Assembly: GCA_015847255.1 (NCBI GenBank)
Contig: JADLZK010007652.1
Coordinates: 151,571 to 215,570, forward strand
DNA: 64,000 nucleotides
From: Hyparrhenia diplandra
Lineage: Eukaryota > Streptophyta > Magnoliopsida > Poales > Poaceae
Direction: 5' to 3'
Below, in pieces: positions 11,201 through 22,833 of the stretch. The translations under genes and the position numbers were made by a program. Within the stretch, counting starts at the first letter, position 1; each line of letters opens with the position of its first letter. Below the pieces are notes generated by a model. It was given only the letters and a program-made list of their open reading frames with translations, searched no databases and was not told the DNA's origin.

Positions 11201-11337
11201 TGGATTAAATATCATTTTAATAACATTGTTTAATTTTATCATAGTATTGTTATCTTATCATGCGATCCCTGTTTTTTTATATAAAATTTAGTTATCCCAG
11301 AAGAACGCGCATGGGTGTTTAACCAGTCAACCTTATA

Positions 11338-14300
11338 TTACACCACACCTGCACCGGTGCCATTTTTCTGAAGAGCGGAGAGCTCACACTCTTCCTTATC
11401 ATGAACGTCTTGTTCATCTGCCATCTCCAGTGGCTTCATGGTGTAGAACCGGAAGCAGAAAAGGAAGTAGCCAAGGTTGAACACCGTGAGGCAGGTGACG
11501 AGCCAGTAGTAGTTGTCGATCCGGCCACGGTTGATGTTGCTCTGGAGCCAATCGTTGCCGTGGGCACGTGTTACGTGCTGCACTACCGTGACCATCACCG
11601 CGCTCAGGTAGTGCCCGATGGAGCTGGAGAGCGCGAAGAGCGCGGCGGCCGTACTCCGCATGCTCTCGGGCGACTGGTCGTACAGGAATTCCATGTGCCC
11701 CACTGTCGAGAAAGCGCCGGCGATGCCGCCGACGGCGAACTGCGGCACCAGCCAGAATACGCTGATCGGGATGACGGATTTAGGACTGTCCAGGAGCCCA
11801 TGGTCGGCGGCGGCCTCGCGGCGCTTGGTCTCTACGAGCGCGGCCGTGCCGAGGGCGACGATGTGGATGGCGAACCCGATGCCCATGCGATGGAAGTAGG
11901 TGATCCCGGACTGCAAGCCCGTGATGCGGCGTGCCAGGGGCACGAACGCGCGGTCGTAGAGCGCCAGGCCGATGAGAAACACCAGAGTCCCAAAGATGGA
12001 GATGGTCGCCGCAGGTATCTCGAAGTGAGGGCCCATGTGCCGGTCCATGGTTTTCGCCTGCAAGATGAGGAAGGAGCCGTTGTGCGATTCAACGGTGGAT
12101 GTGAGGATCCCGGCTGACCAGATGGGCAGCATGCGAATGATGGACTTGAGCTCCTCCACGCGGTGCACCGTCGACAGACGCCACAAGTCCGGCTGCCCGG
12201 AAGCGGAGATGTCGCCCCGCATCACTATCGCTGCCCGGTCGAAGAACCTTAATTCACAGAGGAAAAGACAAGTCTGAAATCAACACGTTGTCTCATCTCA
12301 ATGTTACCATGATAGTGGAAAGTGGATTTTGGAGTGTGACAGATTGAAAAAAAAAAACATTGAAAAAAAGCAACAGAAAGGATGGTGAACCATTGTAATA
12401 GTTGTTTCTTTTTATTCTCTCATCTAATAAAAATTCGGCCAATCTTTTCTGGTCTTTCTTAAAAAAAAGAACCGTGAACCAGAGCGAAATGTATGCTTAA
12501 GTAGTGCATATTTTTGTTTCGAATCTATTTTTTTTATTTTAACTATAGATTGTGAATGCACGAAGATTGTGGATTTTAGACAGCTGGACAAATTCAAACC
12601 CTTAGTGCTGGATTGCTACAATCTAAGGGTTACATTGTTGTAATCTGCAATATGCAACCTAGGGTGCATTTGGTTGCAGCTCTGGCTATAACTTCTAAGG
12701 ATGCATTTGTTTTTTCTACGAAACCAATTGCGTCACCTCGCCCAATGAGAAACGCTGTTGCCTTGGTTTCTGACAAACTAGCTAGCTTTTCCTCGCTGGT
12801 CCCAAAGAGCCAAATTGGCTCACCATAGGCTTCCTCGTCTATCCCTCATCGGTTAATTTTTTCCTTCTGGTGGTAGGAAGTGTAGAACAAGTGCAGCAGC
12901 AGGGAACAGCCCCCCTCCCCCGAGGCCCCGCATCGTCCTCTCGAGGGCGACTCGGGCGGCATCGCCGCCGCCGCCCTAATCCCCCCGCTCCCGGCCCCCC
13001 TCCGGCAGCCGTCGCCGCCCTTTCGCGGGCGCCCGGCGGCAACGGCAGCGACGCTCAACAAAGGCGCCCGCGCCCTCCCGGCCTCTCCCGGCCGGCCCTC
13101 CCCCGCTCCCCTCCCCCTCCACCTCTCTCCCTTCGGCCGGCGGCCATGGCGGGGCTGGGCTGGCCCCGGCGTCCCGGCCGGGTGGGGATCTGGCGGATCC
13201 GGCCTTGGGGCCGGACGTCCCCCCCCTCCCCCCCCCCTTCCCTGCGACGGTGGCGGTCTTGGCGGCGTCGGTGGGCGCCGGGGTGTCCCCGACGGGTGGG
13301 GAACCGGGCGGATCCGCCTCCTTGGCCTCAGATCCGCCCCCTCCAACCCCCGTCCTCCTCCCCCCCTCCATTTGGGGTGGGCGCCTCGATTCGGGCGGGC
13401 CGGGCGACCACCGGGCGCCGGTGTCCTCCTGACCTCCGGGGCCGGGCGGCCCGATCCGGTGTTCCCCTCGCACCCCCCCAATCGGCGGTGGTTCTGCCTC
13501 TTCTGGCGGGTGGCTGCCGCCATGTGGTCCGGCCGCCGATCTCCGATGCTCGTGTGCTGGTGTTGCGGCGGTTGACGACGCTGCTCAGGGTGAAAGCCCC
13601 GCTTATTCGCCGGGCGAACGACGGTGGACGCCTTTGGGCGCTCATCCTTCCGTGGAAGCCGCCAGCCTGAAGGTGTGTCTTCGCCTTGGCTATGCCTTTG
13701 GGGCGTGGGCCATCGACGGCTAGTTTGGGCTTCTCCAACGCCGCCATGGTGGCGATGTTGGCCGGGTATGCTCAATGTTGTACCTTGCGCCGCCGTGGTG
13801 GTGGGGTGGGTGGCGACGGTCGCCTCTTCACCTTCGAGAGATGTGGGTGAAAACCCATCCCACGCGGATGGCATCGACGGGCTTCTGGCGGCCGTGGTCC
13901 TTCCCCTGGCGACGCCGAGCATCTCCTCCGCCGCGGGGCGGCGCATGGTTGGTTGGAGGGCAGGCCTTTGCTGTTCGTCGCGCTGCCCGTCGTGCTTGGC
14001 CTAGTTGTGCTTGTTGCTGCTCCTTGCTCGGTTAGTCCTAGTTGGTGTTTGTCGTTGCCGTAGCCTTTTGGTGCTCCTCGCCCGCGGTCGTGGAACTCGC
14101 GGACTCGGAGGGTGCCCTCATGTCGGTGCTCCTCGCCCGTGGTCCCCGCCTAAGTTTACTCGGAGGTGTGCCTCCATGGCGGTGCTTTTCGCCCGCGGTC
14201 CTAGTTCTCATTGACTCCGGAGGAGCACTCGAATCACGTTCATCTACGGCAACGACGCCACCGGCTAGCTTGGTGTCGAGTTTTCTTTAGTGCTAGGCCC

Positions 14301-16211
14301 GGCTTTGCGGGATTGTTAGGTGGAGGGTCTCCCGCCCCGCCGCGTTCTTGCTTTCGCTTGTGTCTCGGGACCTCGTTGGTAATCCATGGATTACCCAAGG
14401 CATGCGGGTTGTTTCTTTTATGTGTAGGTCTATTGACCATTCCCTTCTTCTTAATGAAAAACGGGCTATATCCCCGGTCTCTAAATAAAAGTTAATTTTC
14501 CTTCAAGCAAACCGACGGTGGACACTGGACAGTGTGAGAGTGTGAGTGAAAGCTATTGCTGGGACAGACGTGTGGAAGCCTGGAGGTGTGCAGAGTGAGT
14601 GCTTTGCCGCTTGCACCACAGAACAGTGTTTACTTTCATTTCCTCAAAATAATTCATCATGTTGACTTTAAGATGTCATGTTTGACCGCTCGCCTTATTC
14701 AAATTTTTTTATATAAACATCATCCATTTTGATGTGACTTAGTTTATTATTAGAGATACTTTAATAATAATTTATTTATTTCCTAAATTGTATAAATAAT
14801 TTGAATAAGACGAGCGGTCAAACATGATATCTTAGAGTCGACATGGTGAATTATTTTGAGACGGAGGGAGTAGCATCTTCCTGATCGAACTTGCAATTGC
14901 ATTTGCATCTCCTCTTTTATTTGCAATTCCTGATATCGTAACCACCACAAATATTGCCGACAACATGTCTAGTACCGTTCCGGCAGAGGCAAAAGAGGCG
15001 CCAATGCAAAAGCACACCACGTGGACGCTATCTTAGGGGTTGTAGGCCGGTGTGCAGAGAGCACGTCGTAACATACAGAGCACGACAAAATAGCTACAGA
15101 TCGAGACGGAGGACTTACGTGAGCTTGTTGGTGTGCAGCAGCCTGCCGTCGGTGGAGATGAGGACGTCGAGCTCCTTGTCCTGGTACAGCTTGTCGGTGT
15201 CCTCCGGTACAGCGACGTTGCGCTTCTTGAACGCGGCGGCGACGACCTGCGCGAGCCGCGTGAACGGGGAGCCCCCGGGCTTGAGCCGGACGTACAGCGG
15301 GTACCCGATCAGGAACACCACGATGGAGATGAACATGGAGACGACCGGGATCCCGAACCCCAACTTCCACCCCTTGTTGTCCTGGATGTACACCACCACC
15401 GTCATGGCCAGCAGCTGCGCGACTCCTCCGGTGAAGAAGTAGAGGTTGAAGTAGTGCCGTTTCCGCTCCGCCACCGCCATGGCTGCCTCGGCGGTGACCT
15501 GCTTCGCCTGCTCCGCCCCGGCGGCCGGCTCATGGTCGAACTGGTCGGTGCCGAACATCACGACGCAGGGCCTGAGCCCGCCGGTGCCGATGGACTTGAA
15601 TAGAAGGGAGAGGTACAGCACGGTGAGCTGCAACCCGGAGGCGCTCCGGCATCCGGGGCCGTCCGGAGGAGCGGAGCATGGCGAGGGGCGTAGCCGAGGG
15701 ATGAGCGCGGACACGAGGAGGCCGAGCATGCCGAGGTTGTAGAAGAGGGAGCCGACGATGATCGTCCAGAAGCGGCCCGCGAAGGAGTCGGCGGCGAGCG
15801 CGCCGAGGATAGGCGTGAGTCCGGACGTGCCGCCGAAGTAGCTCAGGAGGTTGCTCGCCGGCACCAACGGGAGGTGCAGCTGCTCCGTCAGGTACGTGAT
15901 AAAGTTGGCGCCGAAGCCGGTCGAGGCGAACCGGTCGCAGATGTCGCTCCCTGCAAAGGAATTAATCAGAGAAGGAAAATCATTAGACGGATGGCTATCA
16001 AACTGACAAACAAGACAATAACTGTGCCGCTATCACTCGTTGGATGCATCGATCGTCTAGATTTCTCGATCCTGCTTGTTCAGTCGAAAATATGATGGCT
16101 ACAAGCTAGTTACTCACCAAGTATGAATGGCATGGTCTTGAAGCCTCCCTTCTCCCTCCTCTTCTCATCTCCTTCCCCATTCCTGCCAACCTCTGTCGTG
16201 GTGGCCGCCAT
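11338..16211 (-). CDS. NPF3.1: NRT1/PTR family transporter, NPF3.1 type (copy A)
   Basis: Three exons on the minus strand: 16211-16118 (94 nt), 15950-15119 (832 nt) and 12247-11338 (910 nt including TAA). Splice sites are G|GTGAGTA, TTTGCAG|GG, AC|GTAAGT and TTAAG|G. They join in frame to 612 codons, the usual NPF length (about 600). The product is a 12-helix proton-coupled membrane carrier of the MFS/POT fold; characterised NPF3.1 proteins move nitrate, nitrite or gibberellins, so the substrate here is inferred. Landmarks: LHLPL and NLLSYFGG (TM1-2), GALAADSFAGRFWTI, GTGGLRPCVVMFGTDQFD, IGYPLYVRLKPGGSPFTRL before the central loop, WRLSTVHRVEELKSIIRM and EFLYDQSPESMRSTAAALF. The start is fixed by an in-frame TAG 7 codons upstream of the ATG. 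The proton-coupling ExxER motif reads DICDR, residues 34-38. Nothing disrupts the frame. Confidence 0.95.
12868..14490 (+). mobile_element. GC-rich non-autonomous LINE-type retroposon in NPF-A intron 2
   Basis: It is flanked by a direct repeat, gttaattttttccttc at 12852-12867 and gttaattttccttc at 14491-14504, differing only in T-run length. The 3' end has 'cttaatgaaaaacgggctat' then 'ctctaaataaaa', resembling the LINE 3' end at 579-640 ('cttaatgaaaatgggg' in element sense). The 5' half is extremely GC-rich and the open frames there are on both strands, so they are not credible genes. No reverse transcriptase is present, so it depended on LINE machinery in trans. Confidence 0.75.
14633..14870. 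mobile_element. Stowaway-type MITE
   Basis: TA target duplications lie at 14631-14632 and 14871-14872. The right end reads in reverse CTCCCTCCGTCTCAAAATAA, the classic Stowaway/Mariner terminus, and the left end is degenerate (ctttcatttcctcaaaataa). The two halves form one long inverted repeat of about 100 bp per arm through 'catgtttgaccgctcg'. It has no coding capacity. Confidence 0.9.
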
Positions 16212-16371
16212 GGCTGGATGCAGGGAGCTCTAGCTCCTTGTTATGGCCAGTGATTGATGCGTGTGGTGCACTGGTGCTCAAGCAGAGCAGCAGGACATGC
16301 GACAGTGAGGTAGTGAGCTGTGAGCTATGGCCCTCACATGCATGCGAGGATGGAACGAAGTATGGAACCAC

Positions 16372-16386
16372 TTATTCATATATAGA
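16372..16386 (-). promoter_or_regulatory. TATA box of NPF copy A
   Basis: Minus-strand CTATATATGAATAAGTGG lies about 165 bp upstream of the ATG at 16211. The same motif and following 'GGTTCCATACT' occur at 43938-43952 before copy B at nearly the same distance, so this core promoter is shared by both paralogues. Confidence 0.75.
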
Positions 16387-16485
16387 GATGGCACGACGAA
16401 GTATGCCAGAGATCATAGGGAAATATCAAAAGGTGCTTTTGTGCTATAGTAATAATAATATAACGCATCAACCCTCATCACACAC

Positions 16486-17250
16486 AAAATTATATATGGC
16501 CGTTAGGTGTTTACATCCATAACACCGAGCCATCCCATCCCAACGAGGGTAGTGAATGACGAAAGAGGGTACAGCATTGACGAGAAAATTGAGTACATTG
16601 TATTAGGACGGATGGGGACACGCCGCCGGCGGTACGTTCGTCGTCTTCATGTGCGGCGGGAGTGGGGGCCGTATCACGGGCTACTCTATCACGGGGAGGT
16701 GCTGGACCTGCAAGCACTCCATTTGGTGCTTGTTTGGCACTTCTGCTAGGATGTGTCCTGGGTGAGCCCGTAGGCAAGGAAAACCGCCTTCCCGGAAGCA
16801 CACATTTAACAGCTAACGCGGCTGTGAGTGGTACCAAAATTATTCACAGCAAACAACGCCAGACAGCCAACAATCAAACCAGGAAGGACCAATAGGCCAG
16901 AAAGCTCCAGAAAAGTAACTTCAATCATACTTGAACTTATCATTGAGAAAAAATGAAGCAACAGCTTGAGCATTGAGGGCACCAACAAGTCCTTGTCAAT
17001 TTCGTACTCACAATAACATGGCAAATATGGTTCTTAGTCTTCGGTCTCGGGTAAAATAATAAGACACTTTCGTCTGTGACAATCCTATTCGCAAAACGAT
17101 GAAAATTAAACATCGCTGCGAAAAGGATCTTTGAACATTAAATTAAGCCGATGTCATCTCACTCTTGCTCAGTTGTAGTTTCCGCTTGTTCTATGTGTAC
17201 TAACATGTAAACCATGCTCGATTGGTGCAGTAAAAATATATCCTTCCAAA
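16486..17250. repeat. Distal upstream region of NPF copy A, homologous to 61985-63030
   Basis: Blocks found in both regions and in the same order include 'ggccgttaggtgtttaca', 'gtcgtcttcatgtgcgg', 'aaccaggaaggac', 'gaaagctcc' and 'ggatctttgaac'. In copy A this DNA starts about 275 bp upstream of the ATG. In copy B the matching DNA lies 18 kb upstream because of insertions. No ORF is convincing here. Confidence 0.75.
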
Positions 17251-18268
17251 GAATGGTATGATTAACACAACATGTACATTGTTTGTGGCAGCTATGATTG
17301 AGCCAAGGAGTTACTAGATAAATTTTTCACTAACCACCTCTAGTAGAGGAGGTCTGTGTATATGGATGCTTCCTAGAGACAATCAAAATGACCCCTTGTC
17401 AATCAAACAAAAAATGGTAATAGCTCTTTCGTAGAAAGATCTCCTCCATCGTCACCATCGACTGCATCCGCTTCTTCGTTCCCATGCATTTGCGAACACA
17501 TGTTGGATATGTGCCCATATGTAAGGATGGTGTGTGATTGTGAAGAGATGGTCTATGTTTAATTGGTTTACTGTGTTGAGACTAACCATGACATGAAATA
17601 TGTCTCTTTGTCTTGTGATGTGAAGCTGTTGAGGCGGGTGGTCAACAACAATGGAGAAGGTTAAGAGAGTTCTTGCTAATGGGCTAGGGATGGTGAAGGG
17701 TGGACAAGGAGCCTGGGGAACGAAGGCTAGAGAACAGACCATGGATGGCTAGCACTTGGCGACATTGACGAGTAAGTGTACATGTGATGGAGCTTAGATG
17801 ATGTTGATAAAAGTGAAGATGATTGTTGACCAACTAAAGGTGGGTGCATGAGGACTTGGTGATCGTTGAGATCATGGCGAGGGCATAGCGCATACGCGAC
17901 TTCAGCTGCGTTTGGTAGTATCAACAACAAAACCACGGTAGGATTGCCGTGTTTGGGCCTTAAAACCCTCGGTGGATCTCGGGGTGGTACATCGCATCAT
18001 TGGAGAGCTTGCATTGCGGCGAATCTTCTTCATGAAGGGATTGGGGCCTTCAAGTGCCAAGAGCTCAACTTGGACCATTCACCACCCTGGAGTAAAGTGG
18101 TTCAGGGAAAATATCTAGGGGTATTTTTGGAATGTGTAATAACCTTATAAATAAGGATAGAAGCTACCTAACACAACCATCCTTCCCATCTATAAGTTAT
18201 TTGGTTAGCCTAGCCAAGGTTTCAAGTCTTTCGAGTAGATCAGCAGTAGAGAGTGTAGTGCCCCTGAA
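17250..18268. other. Unclassified spacer, repeat-like
   Basis: No coding region is recognised. At 17890-18180 the sequence resembles transposon-derived DNA ('gcgtttggtagtatcaacaac', 'aaaccctcggtgg') and includes a TATA-like 'ataaataaggata'. I could not identify termini. Confidence 0.4.
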
Positions 18269-18505
18269 CACTACAAGAAATTTGGCCTTCTATAAAAATT
18301 TCATATGACAAAACACATTTTAGTCATAGTAGTGATGCAATTATGACAACTTTTTTCTTTGGGTGACAATTGTTTGCCACTAAGATGTAATTTAGTCACA
18401 AGCAAATGTCATCATGTGTCTTTCCCATTCTTTATGAGAATAGTTCACGACAAAAATGATGGAATATGAGTGTCAAAATTTAAAATCGTCGGCGATTTAA
18501 AGCCA
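18269..18505 (+). mobile_element. CACTA transposon terminus (one end only)
   Basis: It starts with CACTACAAGAAATTTGGCC, the common grass CACTA terminus. Subterminal repeats follow around 'tatgacaaaa', 'gtcatagtagtg', 'tgacaattgtttgccac' and 'cgacaaaaatgatgg'. The partner end is not found; the sequence is broken at 18506 by a Helitron 3' end. Confidence 0.65.
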
Positions 18506-19161
18506 CTAGTCTGGGGGCGCGCATTTGCGCGCCGAACTTAGCATTGGGTAATTTGTTCGGGTGTAGAAGTGAGAATTAGGTTGTGGATTGGAGGTTCGAG
18601 ACATATAATGAACCAAGCAGGCGTATTTGGCAGGAACAACTACATTGATGTAGCAACTGGTATAAACATGGGTATGATTTCTTCTTTTGTATCCTGATAC
18701 AAAGCATTTGCAAACTTCATACCGAGTATGTAAGTCTCTGCATTTTTTTTTCAGAACGCCAAGACAATATGTACGATATAAGAGAGCACTTTAAATCATC
18801 AGGAGTGACACCAATGTTTTGCACTTTGCGTAGCATATCTTAGGTTGAATAACCCCGTGAGTATATGGACGCCAAAATCGGCAGGGGTAACACAACAGAT
18901 TTGCAGATTGCGTAGTATATCACAGGACTTGTAACCTCGAAAGTACATAAACATAATTGATCCATAACCATAACACTGATAAAGTAACATCTAGTGATAT
19001 GTTATCCTTACAGGGAACATACTGGGCTGACCTTCACCCAGGCATCGCACAGAGTTTTAACTAAAACAGGCAGTAATCCAGATTTATACAAGCATCAGAA
19101 TACAATACGGTGGAGCTATCGCGATGGTGCATACTGTTATACCAGAAGAGAAGTGGCAACC

Positions 19162-19304
19162 CTACAGAAAGCTAGGTGAACCGAGAAGGTAAGTTGATGC
19201 CAACCATTCTTTAACAAAAGACACTGTGATGTAGACAGCGGAGCGGAGGGCAGGATGGGCCGCAAAATACTTGAACCATAGTGTCCTGTACCAAGTCTTG
19301 TATC
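19162..19304 (-). pseudogene. Terminal exon fragment of unrecognised membrane-like protein
   Basis: After a CCATAG acceptor the minus strand reads GYKTWYRTLWFKYFAAHPAL then RSAVYITVSFVKEWLAS..., ending at a TAG at 19162-19164. The coding look (aromatic-rich, amphipathic, correct acceptor) suggests the last exon of a captured gene. I do not recognise the family. Confidence 0.4.
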
Positions 19305-19979
19305 CTATGGAAATGACAAACAGATGAATAAGTAGTTGAAGTTTATAAATAGGTACTATCATGATTGTATTTCACATGGGAGTTCTCTTTTATTAGGATA
19401 TGTGCTGCTAAAACGAGATTGAAGCATGTAGATGGTTAGTGCTATACAAATATAACACCCTAAACGTGCATGGAGCTAGATAGTAGAACTTAGGTTTAGT
19501 AACTTTTCATCTATAATCGATGAATACAACTCTAGAGTTAACCCCAGGTGAAATGAAACAAACAAAAGAAAAGAGAATTATATATCCTCCAATAGCTCTA
19601 AACCTGATAGGATCCTTCCACTTGAAAAGAACTTCATATAAACCATGTCTCTGTGTACTGCAGGAAGTAAAAAAAAAAACAGGGGAACACTAAGGTCAAG
19701 AGTCTTTAAAGAAAACACACTCACCACAAAAAGGAGACACAGCAAGAGCAAACAAATCAAAGGACAACCATAGCCTTTTGCGACATGTAAATGAAAAACA
19801 CCAGGAATAACAGGAACGCACTCCCTGTTTTGCACAGAACAATATGAAATCGAGCTGCAGCCTAGAAGGAAACTAATTGAAACAATAGTGACCAGACATA
19901 CTACTATCATTAGAACAAAACATGCAGTACATATAGAACTCAAATTTAGTCCAAGAAAAAAGAGGACTGTACCGGTTGA

Positions 19980-20060
19980 TATCCTGTGCTGATCCATCTC
20001 AGTACCCAATTTGTAATGTTTGTCAGGGAATAAATTTTGTAGAGGCTTTTGTCTGGGCAA
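19980..20060 (-). pseudogene. Small exon-like fragment, unrecognised
   Basis: A minus-strand stretch includes the reading SLTNITNWVLRWISTGYQP and ends at a CCG|GTACAG donor-like site. Other frames are also open (the surrounding open frame runs about 160 codons into AT-rich intron-like DNA), so the true frame is uncertain. Confidence 0.25.
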
Positions 20061-20843
20061 CTGTATATTCAGAGAAGCTCACCTAGTGTGTGTGTTGGGG
20101 GGGATTAGCTGTGGATGATTCCCTGGGAAAATAAAGTTTGAATCTACTTTCCCCTTTTTCACAGGAAGAAAGAAAGCCAATGCTTGTTCATCCTATGGAT
20201 TCACACGCCTGAAACAATAAAGGGGAATAAAGTTCCTCCCTTAAGTTGATAGGTTGCAAAAAAAAATCAAAACAAAAGGGAAGAGGTGATATTAGCAGTT
20301 ACCTAATCTTTTTTTGAAAAGCATAGGAACAGTGCTAGCTAAAAGTCTCATTGCCTATTTTTACTGTATGGCTTCATTATTGGTCATCCCACCTATTCCT
20401 ATAGATATTATCTAGAATGGAAAGTAATTACGAAAATTAGTAAATCAGCAAGGCAATTTCTAAAGAGGCATTGACAAAAATCAAGTTGTGGTCCAATAAT
20501 GCAAGCTAGCACTTGACTTGAAAAAAAAGAACTAAATAAGGTGAGGTAGGTGGTTAAAATGTACAGGAAATCTTTGGGAAGTATGATAGAACATTGACTA
20601 AACACTTTGACACAAGGAAACTGATATAGAGAGAAAGGAACTTTATCATGAAAAGATAATAACCATAAAAGGGCTACGACATATATAAATGAGGAATAAG
20701 CCACCTTTTGCTGTAGTTTATATTGTTTTAGTTTAACTATAAACAGTTTCTCAAAATGTGCTACTTTACCTTGGTCTACGGGTGCGGTGAGAAGGAGAAC
20801 ACCATAAAAGATGTAAAATATATTCTAAGAAACAAAATGTTAC

Positions 20844-20916
20844 CTTCTCGGTAGAGTGAAGGAAACAAGCCACGAGGTGAAATTACAATAGGTCCTTTGG
20901 GTAGTGCCTTCCCATC
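20844..20916 (-). pseudogene. Captured lipin-type phosphatidate phosphatase (PAH) exon
   Basis: A 73-nt exon with a TTTGCAG acceptor and an AAG|GTAACA donor reads [21 protein letters not shown] then YRE. Plant PAH/lipin proteins have a near-identical stretch (DGK-LPDGPVVISPDGLFPSL-REV) in the LNS2 catalytic domain that dephosphorylates phosphatidic acid to diacylglycerol. The D-to-K and D-to-R changes at normally acidic positions suggest decay. Only this exon of the gene is present. It lies 128 bp downstream of the aldo-keto reductase exon, from which it is separated by a proper GT-AG intron. Confidence 0.8.
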
Positions 20917-21044
20917 CTGCAAATTCGGACCATCCCCAAATTAGGTTGACATGAATGATTGGAAACTTCAAATAGGCATCAATATATTCAGCTTGAGATG
21001 CATGAGACATATATATTGGAACATCACCAAAGATTTGACCATAC

Positions 21045-21121
21045 CACAGCTTAGAGGTGATGAACAAATCTTCTCTCTTCACTACACCCTCTTCAAATAG
21101 CTTCTTCAAAGCCAAACCAAT
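21045..21121 (-). pseudogene. Captured aldo-keto reductase exon
   Basis: A 77-nt exon follows a GTCTAG acceptor and reads [20 protein letters not shown] then ITSKLW, ending TG|GTATGG. This is the conserved exon of plant AKR4-class aldo-keto reductases (NADPH-dependent carbonyl reduction); the catalytic Lys of the family falls within ITSKLW. Splicing to the lipin exon (20916-20844) would put the lipin sequence out of frame and hit a stop within about 10 codons, so the fusion is not a protein-coding chimera as it stands. Confidence 0.85.
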
Positions 21122-21901
21122 CTAGACAAGCCAAAAACAGATATAAGGCTTTCATTGCTCCAATTGTTATGCAATATGAATCAAGACATGGCTTATCCTA
21201 AGAGGGGTAAATGCTGCTTGTGAGCTATGCATGAAATACGATACTCAAAAAAAAAAATGTATGCATGACATACACAACCAAGCTACTAAGCTTCAGAATA
21301 GTCCTTAAAATCAGGCCTTTATTTATACCCAAAGTGAGGCTCACTGAGCCCATACTGAACACATATTTTGCACATGCAAATATTAGAATGAATGGAGAGA
21401 AGAAATTCCCAGTATGACCATATGTTGCTAGATCATCGAAAATCAGGCCTTATTTATATCCTGAGCACCATCATAGAAACATAGAAGCAGGCTCTAGTCT
21501 ATACTATACTTACTTCTTAATGAAATGAGAAGCAGTTGTCCTGCGCTACTCAATGCAATAAATGAATAGCAAAAACGAAGGTCTCAAAATTGATATCAGA
21601 TGAGTATTGGCAAGAGTTACATGGTAGGAACATCAAGCTTACATGTCTGATTAAGAATACTTGAAATTTTTCTGAAGCCATAGCAAAATTTATCTGTTTA
21701 GTGCTTCTTTGTTTAGTGCTTCTTGAACTAACAACTGTCATGGTGGGTTATGAAATGAGGGGAATGATACATACAGAACCCACAGCTACAAGATTATGCT
21801 TGATAATGGAAAGGGTCAAGTTGGATTGTGAAAGAAAAAAGAAGGGCCCAATCCATTACCACCCCTAAACCCATCATCCTTGCAAACATTAGATAGAGGA
21901 C

Positions 21902-21902
<1 letters not shown>

Positions 21903-21947
<45 letters not shown>

Positions 21948-21950
21948 GAG
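21903..21950. repeat. GA microsatellite
   Basis: A run of AG dinucleotides at about 21908-21950 with one G interruption. It produces low-complexity Leu/Ser open frames on the minus strand that are not genes. Confidence 0.95.
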
Positions 21951-22011
21951 GATTGGGGATGTACATACAACATCAGCATGGTTCTGATCTTTCTGCATAG
22001 ATGAACATACC

Positions 22012-22069
22012 TGAAAAACCGAGTGCCGTTAGAAGCACGACACTACAAACCAGAAGCCTAATATCCATG
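22012..22069 (-). pseudogene. Signal-peptide-like first exon, unrecognised gene
   Basis: On the minus strand an ATG opens MDIRLLVCSVVLLTALGFS, a plausible secretory signal peptide, ending at CAG|GTATGTTC. Another frame across the same DNA is also open and hydrophobic (NIQFDWPYFLVSTWILGFW), so which was coding is unclear. It sits in the Helitron cargo between other exon fragments. Confidence 0.35.
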
Positions 22070-22833
22070 TTGACACAAGGAAGTATGGCCAGTCGAACTG
22101 GATGTTCTTGTTGGGTTCACAAAGTTCAAGATCCAATCGATCTAGAAGATAAATCAAATGTCATAGGAGGTCTTTATCTCTCATGGTGTTCATTAGAGTG
22201 TTCAACATGAATAATTACAGTGCTGCAAATTCAAACATATATCAAGAGTTCAAGATACTAAATTACTGCCTGGATGGTTGTGTAAAACTATTAAGACACA
22301 CTTATGCACTCTGAAGCAGCATAGCATTGTCAGCTAATTAAGTTAAAAGTGGAGATTTAATTTTGCCATGCATAACATGTACTGTTCAGTCCTATCAACT
22401 AAGCTTGCCCAAGGAGGCCTCAACTTTTGCTTACTGTGATGAAGAAAAATATACACAAAATGGAAAACAATCAAGACTAACCAAGTTCAGATCCATTAAT
22501 AATGAAAATTTGTATGTAAAATTGAGAATTACATAATTCTATCCACCATATTTAATGTCTAATAATCAAGAGTTACCTGACTTAACTGGTCACAATTCAC
22601 CAATCCATGGAAGTTGGCCATTAAATAATTTTATCAACTATATTCAATGTCTAAGATTCAAGAGCTATTTTATTTAACTGGTCAAATTCATCAATCCATG
22701 GCAGCCCAAGTATTTCTCTGAGTGAATTTAAGTTGTGATGTCCATATTCAAGAGTTATCTGATTTGTAAGAGCTAGAGCTCAAACTGAGGCATACCTAAG
22801 TTACTGGAATTAAAAAGAACATTTTTCACCTAC

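Larger units (their letters stand above)
5700..11315. mobile_element. Composite insertion carrying Ulp1-type ORF and captured gene exons (ends approximate)
   Basis: Compared with copy B, the unit-A flank is collinear up to about 5699 ('taattaattatccgcaaatc') and resumes at about 11316 ('tcaaccttatatta'), so the sequence between is inserted. It holds plus-strand exon-like pieces leading to a Ulp1-type protease remnant (10660-11200), and minus-strand exons of a UGGT gene with a GC-rich TATA-bearing 5' end (about 9720-8860). Ulp1-type proteases are known cargo of some grass MULEs and CACTA elements. I could not find matching terminal inverted repeats, so one element or several nested ones are both possible. 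Confidence 0.55.
12248..15118 (-). other. Intron 2 of NPF copy A (2.87 kb, transposon-enlarged)
   Basis: The intron lies between the central-loop codons LHTNKL-T and FFDRAAIV. It contains a 1.6-kb retroposon (12868-14490) and a Stowaway MITE (14633-14870). Without them the intron would be about 1.0 kb. The segment near 14980-15040 resembles copy B at 42560-42640 ('gtggacgctatctta'), which confirms that the introns are paralogous. Intron 1 (15951-16117) is 167 bp and unremarkable. Confidence 0.85.

Noticed and set aside
11401..12117. 238-codon plus-strand open frame, and the similar one at 40012-40728
   Set aside because: Antisense shadows of NPF exon 3. Their being open in both copies follows from the conserved sense codons.
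12846..13946. 366-codon minus-strand open frame and overlapping plus-strand frames in NPF-A intron 2
   Set aside because: The DNA is extremely GC-rich and open in several frames on both strands, inside a retroposon with target duplications. No domain was recognisable.
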